A stretch of DNA of 16,889 nucleotides from CAXTTV01 sp964247295 (GTDB lineage Bacteria; Chloroflexota; Ktedonobacteria; Ktedonobacterales; Ktedonobacteraceae): NCBI GenBank assembly GCA_964247295.1, contig CAXTTV010000105.1:1-16889 (forward strand). Direction: 5' to 3'. Made by a program: the position numbers and the translations under genes. The first letter of the stretch is position 1; each line of letters starts with the position of its first letter. Below, piece after piece: positions 5,514 through 12,455 of this stretch. Under the pieces are notes generated by a model. It had not been told where the DNA came from. It did not search any database and was given only the letters and a program-made list of their open reading frames with translations.

Positions 5514-6305
5514 TTATTGCAGGCTTGGATCAGGAGCGGGGCTTAGTGAAGTTACTTCCAGAGCCGGGGCCGTCGTCTCAAAAGCCTTATAGGTATATGA
5601 ATTGTCTTTCGTAGGATTCAAGAAACCACCATTTTTGAGAGCATCGAGAGCATCGGTCGCCTTGTCGAAGCTGAGGGGCTCGAAAGCGCGATTGCTCAGA
5701 GGCTCCAGATGTTTGATCGCACGCACAACAATGCGCTGTTCGGCATCGATACAGACGATCTCAGCGGTGTACTGAGCGATATCAAAGCAGCACTTTGATG
5801 AGAAGTAGCGAATCAGATGAAGATAGAAAGAGATAGTAATATCTTCAATAATCTTCTGTGTCTCACAGAAAAAGCCGATATTCAGGAAGGTATTTTTTCC
5901 GTGAGGCAGGCTGAATGTATCGTAGAGCGAGGTCGCGCCAGCGGTATCATAGCCATAAGAACCATTCCAGAAGTTTACATGGTATTGCTCTTCCTCGGCC
6001 ACAGCAGTTAACGCCAGCCGGTTCTCAGCCGAAAAGCCCAGTGTACCTGCGTGCTGGAGAGCCGTGCTATAGAAAGCAACCGACAGTTCCTCAATCGTGA
6101 TCGCAATCTGGAAAAGATACTTAGAGGTATCATCCCAATGACCACGGCGCTTTTGAGCGAAGGCTGTGAGACCAGCCATACTTCCACCCGCGAGCGAAAG
6201 ACCAGCAGCCCCGGCGACGGCACCTTTAAGAACATTACGGCGCGATTGAGCTTGGCTTAGTTTATCATTAAGATCAGAGAGCTTATTTTTATCCAGGTTG
6301 CTCAT
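5514..6305 (-). CDS. Tat-exported ferritin-like domain protein
   Basis: The product is 263 residues from ATG 6305. The N-terminus carries a twin-arginine signal: RRNVLKGAVAGAAGLSLAGG (about residues 22-41), so it is exported folded. The mature part is a ferritin-like four-helix bundle (Ferritin_2 type). Helix 1 has IEELSVAFYSTAL, helix 2 has AEEEQYHVNFW with an ExxH iron ligand pair, and helix 3 has EDITISFYLHLIR. In helix 4 the position where such proteins normally show a second ExxH reads AEQRIVVR, so the histidine is missing and the di-iron site may be incomplete. A TTG extension to 6329 is open but less likely. GGAAGG lies about 15 nt before ATG 6305, an imperfect spacing. The role is probably iron- or stress-related in the cell envelope; the substrate is unknown. 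Confidence 0.75.
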   Translation of the reverse strand: MSNLDKNKLSDLNDKLSQAQSRRNVLKGAVAGAAGLSLAGGSMAGLTAFAQKRRGHWDDTSKYLFQIAITIEELSVAFYSTALQHAGTLGFSAENRLALTAVAEEEQYHVNFWNGSYGYDTAGATSLYDTFSLPHGKNTFLNIGFFCETQKIIEDITISFYLHLIRYFSSKCCFDIAQYTAEIVCIDAEQRIVVRAIKHLEPLSNRAFEPLSFDKATDALDALKNGGFLNPTKDNSYTYKAFETTAPALEVTSLSPAPDPSLQ

Positions 6306-6329
6306 AAAAGATTTTTTGCATCCTTCCAA

Positions 6330-6592
6330 AGTTTGTATTCATATGTGAACAAAGAGAGTTTTTGTCCACAATTACAGTATACTTTTCGTTCCAATACAAG
6401 CATATAAATAGAATAATTTATAGATGATGTTTCCATACTTAAAAAATATCAGAAAATGACAGAGCGTTAAAAAAGTATGTAGTAAAAAGTATTGGAGGGG
6501 GACAAAAGCTAAAAATCGGTTTTACTGAAGTCGAATTTACTTATATGGGGAATCCTGTCGAGCTTAGCAGAGTTGACAAGGTTTGGGAAGTT
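6330..6592. other. AT-rich spacer before the ferritin-like gene
   Basis: This 263-bp spacer is AT-rich. On the minus strand a TATACT lies about 70 bp before the ferritin-like start codon and could be a -10 box, but no matching -35 is seen. No hairpin terminator for the sigma factor gene is obvious. Confidence 0.3.
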
Positions 6593-7195
6593 TTAACGAG
6601 ATGTGGTTTTCCATTTAATGTGAAGATTGCTCAGCTTCTTGCGTAGAACAGTAATCGCGGCTTTCAGGCAATGACGGTCTCGACGATCCTCAGGCCATTG
6701 TATTTTCTCGATTACCGCTTGCTGGCCTGGCAGCGTCTGTTTAAGTAGAGGAGTTTGAAACTCATCTTTAAGCGAGCAGAGCAGCGCCTGTCTTTGTCGA
6801 TTGGGAAGTCTGTCCAACTCTTTATCTAATTCTGAAAGCATCACTATAATAGTCTCGGCATGTTCTACAGTTAAAGCAGGATCGGTCATTCCAGGGCGAG
6901 TCTCAGGTTCCTGGAAGGCCTCGGGTGTGCTGTCGAGGGATTGTATGGCACATCTCTGCCGAGTCATTGTGATAATTTCATGGTAAAGAGTTGTATAGAT
7001 ATACGCTTTTGGCTTGATGATCTCCTGTTTAGTTAAAGCCAGGAACAGTTTTAATTTCACATTCTGGGCCAGATCCTGCCAGTCTAGATCTGGCGAAACC
7101 TGCTTATAGGGAAAGTGTTTCTGGGCAAGATGATTGATATAAGCATCATAATGCTCAAGGATGGCCGTGGGATCGCTACGGGACATATTTGACAT
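6593..7195 (-). CDS. ECF-like RNA polymerase sigma factor
   Basis: The product is a 200-residue sigma-70 family protein of extracytoplasmic-function size. Region 2 spans roughly residues 12-85, with DWQDLAQNVKLKLFLAL (the usual DLxQEVxLRL motif) and IKPKAYIYTTLYHEI, the segment contacting the -10 element. Region 4 begins at ELDRLPNRQRQALL (about residue 125) and ends in AAITVLRKKLSNL; between them is an unusually long linker (about 20 residues), so the -35-binding HTH is divergent. ATG 7195 has GGGGAG 4 nt upstream. No anti-sigma gene is adjacent: the neighbours are a ferritin-like gene and a membrane protein cluster. A consensus-like promoter lies about 245 bp upstream, leaving a long leader. 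Confidence 0.75.
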   Translation of the reverse strand: MSNMSRSDPTAILEHYDAYINHLAQKHFPYKQVSPDLDWQDLAQNVKLKLFLALTKQEIIKPKAYIYTTLYHEIITMTRQRCAIQSLDSTPEAFQEPETRPGMTDPALTVEHAETIIVMLSELDKELDRLPNRQRQALLCSLKDEFQTPLLKQTLPGQQAVIEKIQWPEDRRDRHCLKAAITVLRKKLSNLHIKWKTTSR

Positions 7196-7441
7196 AGAAC
7201 TCCCCTGTGACCGAGCAGATCTTCCCCATGGAGAAGGGGAAGCGGTGATAGAGCAAAAAGATCTCTACTAGAAATAGGCGTGCCTGAACGCAAAGAGGAT
7301 GGACTACATTGAACCAGTAGATGTTGAGGACATATGTCTAAAGAGCCCGGCTTACAGAGGAGCGATGAGGAATAGCAACGACTCACAAGCACGCGTGGAG
7401 AAACCTACAAGGAGTTATATACGAAGGCACCCTCTGATGAG
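7196..7441 (-). promoter_or_regulatory. Long structured leader of the sigma factor gene
   Basis: About 240 nt separate the predicted start of transcription from ATG 7195. Near the gene, CTTCCCC and GGGGAAG (7221-7242) form a 7-bp hairpin with an 8-nt loop. Its CCCCT strand could alternatively pair with the AGGGGAG ribosome site at about 7200-7206, so two exclusive structures are possible. No known riboswitch class was recognised and no convincing small gene is present. Confidence 0.3.
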
Positions 7442-7469
7442 AGTATAACACGTTTTTCGCATCTTTCAA
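7442..7469 (-). promoter_or_regulatory. Promoter of the sigma factor gene
   Basis: Read on the minus strand, TTGAAA (7464-7469), a 16-bp spacer and TATACT (7442-7447) form a good housekeeping-type promoter directed at the sigma factor gene. Confidence 0.55.
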
Positions 7470-7549
7470 CGCATAATACGTGTAGATAAAGAAAAAAGTG
7501 ATGTATATTATACACATTTTCGTTATTTTTGATAATCTTATTCTATTTT

Positions 7550-8206
7550 TTATAGTCGTTTGGTTAAGAGATCGTAGAGGTGGCGCTGGCCGTAAACAAT
7601 TGAAGTTGGTGGTGGATAAAAGCTCCGGGAAAAAATTCCTGGTGCCAGACGGAAAAGCACTTTTTGGGCGCGTTGCTCAAGGGCTCGCTTATTTTTTGTG
7701 TTGCCAAAGATCAGCCCGGCCTCTGCGCTCCCAGAACTGGGGTCCCAACGAGCAAGTGTATCCGAGTCGAGTGATGAGAACCGCATGGCCCCTAAGGGAG
7801 GGACTGAAATTTTCGATATTCGGTTGTCGGGTGGATAGAGCCACGTCCAGCCGTCGTCAAAGGAGGGCCAGTGTGTAAAAAGCAGCGTCCCTTTGGGAAG
7901 CATTGCAAAGGAGATGGGTAGGGGACAGGGGAGAATTGGAGCCTTTGGATAGTGTTGCGCGTAGCACCATTTTTGGGGCATGCCTGGAGGGATAGCTTGA
8001 GGAAGAAACCCCTGCTTTCGTGTATCGATCGCAGCCATTATTAAAATGGCTGCAACGCGATCAAGATCAAGGGCATCCGCCTTCTGCGTCAGAAGTAGGG
8101 CATTTATTCTCCAGGCATGCAATACATCATTTGATACTGTATATAAGTGGCTTTGGATAGAATGTGCGCCGGATTGCAGTGCTTTCAAATGGATTTGGGT
8201 ATTCAA
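7550..8206 (-). CDS. Unrecognised protein, probable 3' part of a split gene
   Basis: A 218-codon frame, not recognised. The first 60 residues look helical (HSIQSHLYTVSNDVLHAW), followed by a proline- and tryptophan-rich globular part with WPSFDDGWTWLYPP. The only upstream start is TTG 8206, with no ribosome site. The frame continues upstream without a stop to the TGA at 8240-8242 that ends the 72-codon frame before it, so both are in the same phase and separated by a single stop. The likeliest reading is one original gene of about 300 codons broken by a nonsense change, or a sequencing error. Internal re-initiation is possible but unsupported. Confidence 0.5.
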   Translation of the reverse strand: MNTQIHLKALQSGAHSIQSHLYTVSNDVLHAWRINALLLTQKADALDLDRVAAILIMAAIDTRKQGFLPQAIPPGMPQKWCYAQHYPKAPILPCPLPISFAMLPKGTLLFTHWPSFDDGWTWLYPPDNRISKISVPPLGAMRFSSLDSDTLARWDPSSGSAEAGLIFGNTKNKRALEQRAQKVLFRLAPGIFSRSFYPPPTSIVYGQRHLYDLLTKRL

Positions 8207-8239
8207 CGTATGTTGTAACCAGGATGGGGAGACGCCCTT

Positions 8240-8458
8240 TCAGGTCTTTTTCTCAGCAACGATCTGAGTGTGAATCTGATTTTGTAGTGCTACTACTTGT
8301 TTCTCCATTTGAGTAAGCTGCATTGTCACCCGACGTGGGTCTTGCTGGCACGCGACCACAAAGGTTTGCTGCGAATATCCAAGAGTATGGAGAATCATCG
8401 CTGCTGGTATAGGGGCAAATGCAGGGAAGGCCACTATCGGTGCATCAGATAATAACAT
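8240..8458 (-). CDS. Unrecognised short protein, probable 5' part of a split gene
   Basis: A 72-codon frame starting at ATG 8458, 12 bp after the stop of the membrane protein gene, so probably co-transcribed. The N-terminus is hydrophobic but proline-broken (IVAFPAFAPIPAAMILHTLG). Residues 45-70 form an amphipathic, coiled-coil-like helix (MEKQVVALQNQIHTQIVAE). It ends at TGA 8240-8242, beyond which the same frame stays open into the 218-codon frame. The ribosome site is weak (GAG only). Function unknown; probably the N-terminal segment of a larger protein that works with the upstream membrane protein. Confidence 0.5.
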   Translation of the reverse strand: MLLSDAPIVAFPAFAPIPAAMILHTLGYSQQTFVVACQQDPRRVTMQLTQMEKQVVALQNQIHTQIVAEKKT

Positions 8459-8470
8459 AGAGCTGTATAC

Positions 8471-9547
8471 TCAGTTCTCGGTATTAAATGTTTGCCAGCC
8501 GGGTTGGCTTTTCTCTTGTCTGAAATATCCGGTTTTAAGTTGCGCTAACATGCGCTGATCGCGCATATGAATATGGTAGGTCACGTCGTCAAGAATCGTC
8601 CCCGATTGCTCCCAGCGGGACAGAGGTCTATCCGCATCTAGCCAATGGATAAGGGCCTGACTGGCAAACTCAGTTTTTTGATAGATCTGGACCTCAAATT
8701 GGTTGCGGCTCTGACGCTTGCGCAGGTTGTTCAACGCTATCGAGATGGAGCGCAACTGGTTCTCATGAGAGACCGTTACCTCTTGAGAGGAGTCTTGAGA
8801 GATTTTCGCGATCACAGTGATAATCTCATTCACATCACGTTCCAGGATCTCTTTCTGAAGGCGAGCCTCACGATCATAAGTAGCCATCTGCTCAGCATAG
8901 TTAGCACGAGCATCAGCATCGTCGGCGCGAATAATCGCGTTATTGGCACTGTTGACCCAAATAACGATTGCCAGAAAGGTTGCCATAAAGCTCTCAAGTG
9001 GAACGAGAATCAGATGTTGTATCCCTTCGGATGTTTGAAAGTATATATTCATCTCAGGAGATCGCGGAGCAAAGAAAGCAATTCCAAAAATAACCGCACA
9101 GTTAAGCAGCAATACCAGAAGCGCCAGACGCGGACGCAAAGATGCCGTCGAAATCGCGATCGCTTGAACAGGAATGAATAGGGCGGGCAGAAAAGTAAGC
9201 GTAAGACCGTTATGACCCTGTAGTTGTTGAAGTATGCCCATGATAATACTAATGTTGGTAGTGAACGACAGGATCAAACCAGAAATAATAATTTTTCCAT
9301 ATCGGTTAAAGGTGATCAACCCCAAAAAATTGATAGTTGACGCACTCAGGGTTCCTATGATAATAGGGATACTTGGCGCAAAAAGATTTGGAAAAAGTGC
9401 CAGCCAGATGCTGATAAGCATGATAATGCTAATAATGCGGGCGCGTCGAACAACCTCGCGCTGCCAGAGAGGCGCAGTTGGTGGTGGTTCCGGAGGGGTT
9501 GTGAAGTGAAACCAGGTAGAGGAAAAACCTTCAACTAAAGCTTGCAT
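8471..9547 (-). CDS. Six-pass membrane protein with cytoplasmic coiled-coil tail
   Basis: The product is 358 residues. After a 35-residue proline-rich N-terminus come six membrane segments (about residues 36-57, 58-80, 85-107, 112-135, 141-160 and 177-200). A charged coiled coil follows (ADDADARANYAEQMATYDREARLQKEILERD, here split by context: about residues 206-240). The C-terminal 120 residues are soluble and hold no recognisable kinase, GAF, HAMP or cyclase motif. The shape is that of a sensor or membrane scaffold that signals through its coiled coil. ATG 9547 has AAGGGA upstream, and a promoter candidate lies at 9634-9662. It is the first gene of the cluster with the split gene downstream. 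Family not recognised. Confidence 0.65.
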   Translation of the reverse strand: MQALVEGFSSTWFHFTTPPEPPPTAPLWQREVVRRARIISIIMLISIWLALFPNLFAPSIPIIIGTLSASTINFLGLITFNRYGKIIISGLILSFTTNISIIMGILQQLQGHNGLTLTFLPALFIPVQAIAISTASLRPRLALLVLLLNCAVIFGIAFFAPRSPEMNIYFQTSEGIQHLILVPLESFMATFLAIVIWVNSANNAIIRADDADARANYAEQMATYDREARLQKEILERDVNEIITVIAKISQDSSQEVTVSHENQLRSISIALNNLRKRQSRNQFEVQIYQKTEFASQALIHWLDADRPLSRWEQSGTILDDVTYHIHMRDQRMLAQLKTGYFRQEKSQPGWQTFNTEN

Positions 9548-9633
9548 AATTCCGCTTCCCTTCTATACAAAGTATTTAACTATCTAAATGTATCTATTGA
9601 TTTTTCACCTGCACAATACAATCATTCGTGGAA

Positions 9634-9662
9634 AGTGTAACATAAAAGACATCAAATAGCAA
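9634..9662 (-). promoter_or_regulatory. Promoter candidate for the membrane protein cluster
   Basis: On the minus strand TTGCTA (9657-9662), a 17-bp spacer and TACACT (9634-9639) match the housekeeping consensus at four of six bases in each box, about 87 bp before ATG 9547. Confidence 0.35.
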
Positions 9663-10076
9663 TTAATCAGTTAAGAAATTACTATGTTATTTAAGGCTTA
9701 ATAACTCCTTAATAGAAAAATAAATTACGCTTAGCAATCTGATTTCTTGGTCAACGTATCCCACTTTTTTATTCTAGTACAACATGGTGCAGCTAGATAA
9801 AGGTTGTAAGCATAGTTTATGTGGGTCTGACAATCCTATACATTTGAAATACAGTTTGTAAAAATATCAGTTGTATGTATGCTAATTAAAACGTGTCAAT
9901 GGGTTGTTGTTGAGTGCATCATAAGCATATAAAAATATAAAATATTCTTTATATTGATATTATGTCTTTATTTAAAATATGAATGTCCTTTTGCTCTTTT
10001 TTACGAGGGAGTCGCAGATGATATTGCTTTATCCTTTTATTTTGTACATACATTCGCTTTTTGTAGTTATTCCATA
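9663..10076. other. AT-rich spacer, nothing recognised
   Basis: About 410 bp of AT-rich DNA between two gene groups transcribed in the same (minus) direction. A near-palindrome (GTTATTTAAGGCTTAATAAC, about 9684-9703) is the only structure noted. No gene or known RNA was recognised. Confidence 0.4.
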
Positions 10077-10119
10077 TAAAAGAGAGGACCCCGGCTTTTC
10101 TGTCGGGGTCCTCTCTTTT
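10077..10119 (-). terminator. Strong terminator of glmS
   Basis: A perfect 16-bp inverted repeat, AAAAGAGAGGACCCCG with CGGGGTCCTCTCTTTT, closes an 11-nt loop. It is 35 bp after the glmS stop codon, and read on the minus strand it ends in TTTTATA. It also has a T-run on the plus strand, so it may work in both directions. Confidence 0.9.
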
Positions 10120-10153
10120 GAGACCTACACGAATCGTGATGGATTGTTGTAAC

Positions 10154-12025
10154 CTACTCGACGGTGACGGATTTCGCCAGGTTCCTTGGCTGATCCACGT
10201 CGCAACCACGCGCGATGGCGGCATGATAGGCGAAGAATTGTAATGGGATGACAGCCAGCAGGGGGCTAAGCATCTCCAGCGTTTCGGGAACGTAGAAGAC
10301 GTGATCTGCCTGCTGCTGAATCTCCTGGTCCCCTTCGGTGGCGACCACAACAACCCTGGCGTCCCGCGCTCGTACTTCCATGATGTTGCTGACCACTTTC
10401 TCGTAGACATGCGATTTTGTAGCGACCGCGATCAGCGGAGTCTCGGGATCTAACAGGGCGATGGAGCCATGCTTGAGCTCACCGGCTGGGAAGCCTTCGG
10501 CATGGATGTAGGAGATCTCCTTGAGCTTAAGGGCTCCCTCCAGAGCGGTGGGAAACCCGACGCCACGCCCAATAAACATCATGCTATTAACATGGGCCAT
10601 CTGCTCAATCACAGACTTGATGGTATCCTGGTCCCCACTGGCGTGATCCAGAACCTTCTGGATCTGGTCGGGGATCTGCTCCAGGGCTCCCAAGACAATG
10701 CGCGTCTCTTCCTCGCTGACCTGCCCCTGTTGCTGACCCAGGTAGAGGCCCAGCAGGTAGAGCAGAGAGACCGAGGTTATGAAGGTTTTGGTGGAGACGA
10801 CGCCTATTTCTGGCCCGGCCTGAAGGTATAGGACGGCATCTGAGATCCTTGTGATGGCGCTGCCAACAACATTGGTGAGCGAGATTACCGGGGCTCCCAT
10901 CTCACGTGCCTGACGGATACCGACCAGGGTATCCGCCGTCTCTCCCGATTGAGTGACGGCGATACACAGAGTGTGCTTGTCGATGATCGGGTCCATGTAA
11001 CGAAACTCGGCGGCTGTGACCGCTTCAACTGGGATGCGCGCCCATTTCTCGATGGCGTATTTGGCGATCAGTCCGGCATGATATGAGGTGCCGCAGGCGA
11101 CAACGATGATCCTGCCAATGTTCTCTAATAGCCCCTGTTTTTGCATTGGCTCCAATTCAGTCAGGTGGAGTTTCCCCTCGCGGACCCGACTCAAGAGCGC
11201 GCGTTTCAGGGCCTGGGGCTGCTCATGGATCTCTTTCAAGACAAAGTGTGGGTAGCCGCCCTTTTCAGCGGCCTGAGCATCCCAATCAACATGAATCGGC
11301 TCCCGACTGACCGGTGTGCCGTCGACGCGGGTAATGCTCACGCCCTCTTTACGTAGTTCAACCACCTCGTTCTCTTCAAGAAGGATAATCTGACGGGTGT
11401 GGTTGAGGATTGCTGGAATGTCTGAGGCCAGGAACTGTTGCCCCTCACCCAGTCCGACGATCAACGGACCATTGCAGCGAGCCCCAACCAGGAGATCTGG
11501 CTCCTCGCTGCTGGTGACGGCGATCGAGTAGGAGCCGGTAACGCGGCGCAAGGCCTGCCTCACTGCTTCCGCGAGCTGATGATTGGCCGCGCCAAAGTAG
11601 TATGACTCGATCAGGTGGGCCAGGACTTCAGTATCAGTCTCGGATTTGAATGTATCTCCCTGAATCTTCATTTCCTCGCGCAGTTCGGCGTAGTTTTCAA
11701 TAATGCCATTGTGGACAAGGCTGATCACGCCCCGGCCTCCCAGATGGGGATGGGCGTTGGTCTCGTTGGGGCGTCCGTGGGTGGCCCAGCGTGTATGCCC
11801 GATTCCGAGAGATCCCTTTGGGGCAGTGCCATTCTCACTTTTGACAATGGAGATCAGATTGGAGAGCTTCCCGACGCTGCGGCGTAGTTCGATGTTTCCT
11901 TCTGATGTGAGGACTGCGATCCCGGCGGAGTCGTAGCCGCGATATTCAAGTTTGCTCAGGCCTTCGAGGAGGATGGGAGTTGCGTTTGTACCTTGTGGGC
12001 CGACATAGCCAATGATACCACACAT
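10154..12025 (-). CDS. glmS: Glucosamine-6-phosphate synthase (isomerizing)
   Basis: It converts fructose 6-phosphate and glutamine to glucosamine 6-phosphate and glutamate, the first step toward UDP-GlcNAc and peptidoglycan; cytoplasmic. The protein is 623 residues, close to the usual 600-610. The start is fixed by chemistry: MCGIIGYVG places the catalytic cysteine at residue 2, so upstream codons to 12091 are not used. The N-terminal glutaminase domain (about 1-235) shows GHTRWATHG. Two SIS sugar-isomerase domains follow: the first has VVACGTSYHAG (about residues 306-316), the second has FIGRGVGFPTALEGALKLKE. The C-terminus DQPRNLAKSVTVE is the family's conserved tail. Upstream lies a likely glmS ribozyme, so glucosamine 6-phosphate probably feeds back on the mRNA. 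Confidence 0.97.
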   Translation of the reverse strand: MCGIIGYVGPQGTNATPILLEGLSKLEYRGYDSAGIAVLTSEGNIELRRSVGKLSNLISIVKSENGTAPKGSLGIGHTRWATHGRPNETNAHPHLGGRGVISLVHNGIIENYAELREEMKIQGDTFKSETDTEVLAHLIESYYFGAANHQLAEAVRQALRRVTGSYSIAVTSSEEPDLLVGARCNGPLIVGLGEGQQFLASDIPAILNHTRQIILLEENEVVELRKEGVSITRVDGTPVSREPIHVDWDAQAAEKGGYPHFVLKEIHEQPQALKRALLSRVREGKLHLTELEPMQKQGLLENIGRIIVVACGTSYHAGLIAKYAIEKWARIPVEAVTAAEFRYMDPIIDKHTLCIAVTQSGETADTLVGIRQAREMGAPVISLTNVVGSAITRISDAVLYLQAGPEIGVVSTKTFITSVSLLYLLGLYLGQQQGQVSEEETRIVLGALEQIPDQIQKVLDHASGDQDTIKSVIEQMAHVNSMMFIGRGVGFPTALEGALKLKEISYIHAEGFPAGELKHGSIALLDPETPLIAVATKSHVYEKVVSNIMEVRARDARVVVVATEGDQEIQQQADHVFYVPETLEMLSPLLAVIPLQFFAYHAAIARGCDVDQPRNLAKSVTVE

Positions 12026-12042
12026 GAGGTTGGGTATCCTTT

Positions 12043-12097
12043 CTATCAGTTGGTAGACGAAATTTGGGGCGCAAACTTCTACCGACCTCACTGATAG
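12043..12097 (-). promoter_or_regulatory. Stem-loop between ribozyme and glmS start
   Basis: Two nested pairings, CTATCAGT with ACTGATAG (12043-12050 and 12090-12097) and GGTAGA with TCTACC (12052-12057 and 12078-12083), make a long hairpin that ends about 17 nt before ATG 12025. It would stand between the ribozyme core and the AAAGGA ribosome site. It may insulate the ribozyme fold or affect translation or decay of the cleaved mRNA. Confidence 0.45.
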
Positions 12098-12240
12098 TCT
12101 TTTGTCTCAGCCGTTGCCGACTGACTTTGAGATCTATCTTGATAGGGATGTGAGCATCCCTGAAGGCTCCCCGCTGATAGGTTCCGAACGGCCTTCACCT
12201 CGTCAACCGGTGCATCCTCTATGCCCGGCCCTTGCGCTAC
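12096..12240 (-). ncRNA. glmS self-cleaving ribozyme (riboswitch)
   Basis: Read on the minus strand, the glmS leader shows the ribozyme's hallmarks in order. The cleavage-site AGCGC is at 12238-12234, so the cut would fall between 12238 and 12237. P1 is CCGG-GCAT-AGAGG-ATGC-A-CCGG. The invariant GGTTGACGAGG is at 12208-12198. P2 is TGAAGG (12197-12192) with CCTTCA (12166-12161), enclosing ATCAGCGGGG, which parallels the conserved ATCGGCGGGT. P3 is AGGGATG-CTCA-CATCCCT. P4 is CAGTCG-GCAA-CGGCTG (12123-12108), capped by a GNRA loop as in known examples. Deviations: A instead of C at position 5 after the cut and A for G in ATCAGCGG, two positions that face each other in the core pairing. In known ribozymes glucosamine 6-phosphate is the cofactor of self-cleavage, leading to loss of the glmS mRNA. 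The gene context is exactly right. Confidence 0.85.
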
Positions 12241-12455
12241 TCTTCAAACGATTATTGAAATGGTGATACGCTGTGCGATTTTAAGCAACAGGTATACACA
12301 ACGGTATAAGTTACGCCTTCCCACAGTATACCATGCATTTTATGGCTGTGCCTGTGAGCTGGGACGCAAGGACACAATTACCATGCTGGTAACCTCCTGA
12401 GTCTCAGATGGGACTTATAGATAGAGAAATGTTAAAAAGAGACTGAGGCATGAAG
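12241..12455. other. Divergent regulatory spacer between glmS and sigma-ankyrin gene
   Basis: This must hold the promoters of both genes, but I see no convincing -35/-10 pair. Visible structure: an inverted pair GGTATAC (12291-12297) and GTATACC (12326-12332), a perfect hairpin TTACCA-TGC-TGGTAA (12378-12392), and the palindrome CTGAG-T-CTCAG just after it. The last two lie 60-80 bp before the sigma-ankyrin start and could be an operator or leader structure for that gene. Confidence 0.35.

Noticed and set aside
6440..6645. Plus-strand open stretch whose translation looks protein-like (YMGNPVELSRVDKVWEVL)
   Set aside because: It has no good start codon or ribosome site and runs antisense into the sigma factor gene; most likely chance in AT-rich DNA.
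12026..12091. N-terminal extension of GlmS to 12091
   Set aside because: The catalytic cysteine must be residue 2 after Met removal, which fixes the start at 12025.
12358..12400. GGGACGCAAGG followed by a TTACCA-TGC-TGGTAA hairpin, resembling part of a c-di-GMP-I (GEMM) riboswitch
   Set aside because: The 5' half with the conserved AGGGCAAACC strand and its GAAA tetraloop is absent, so only a short chance match remains.
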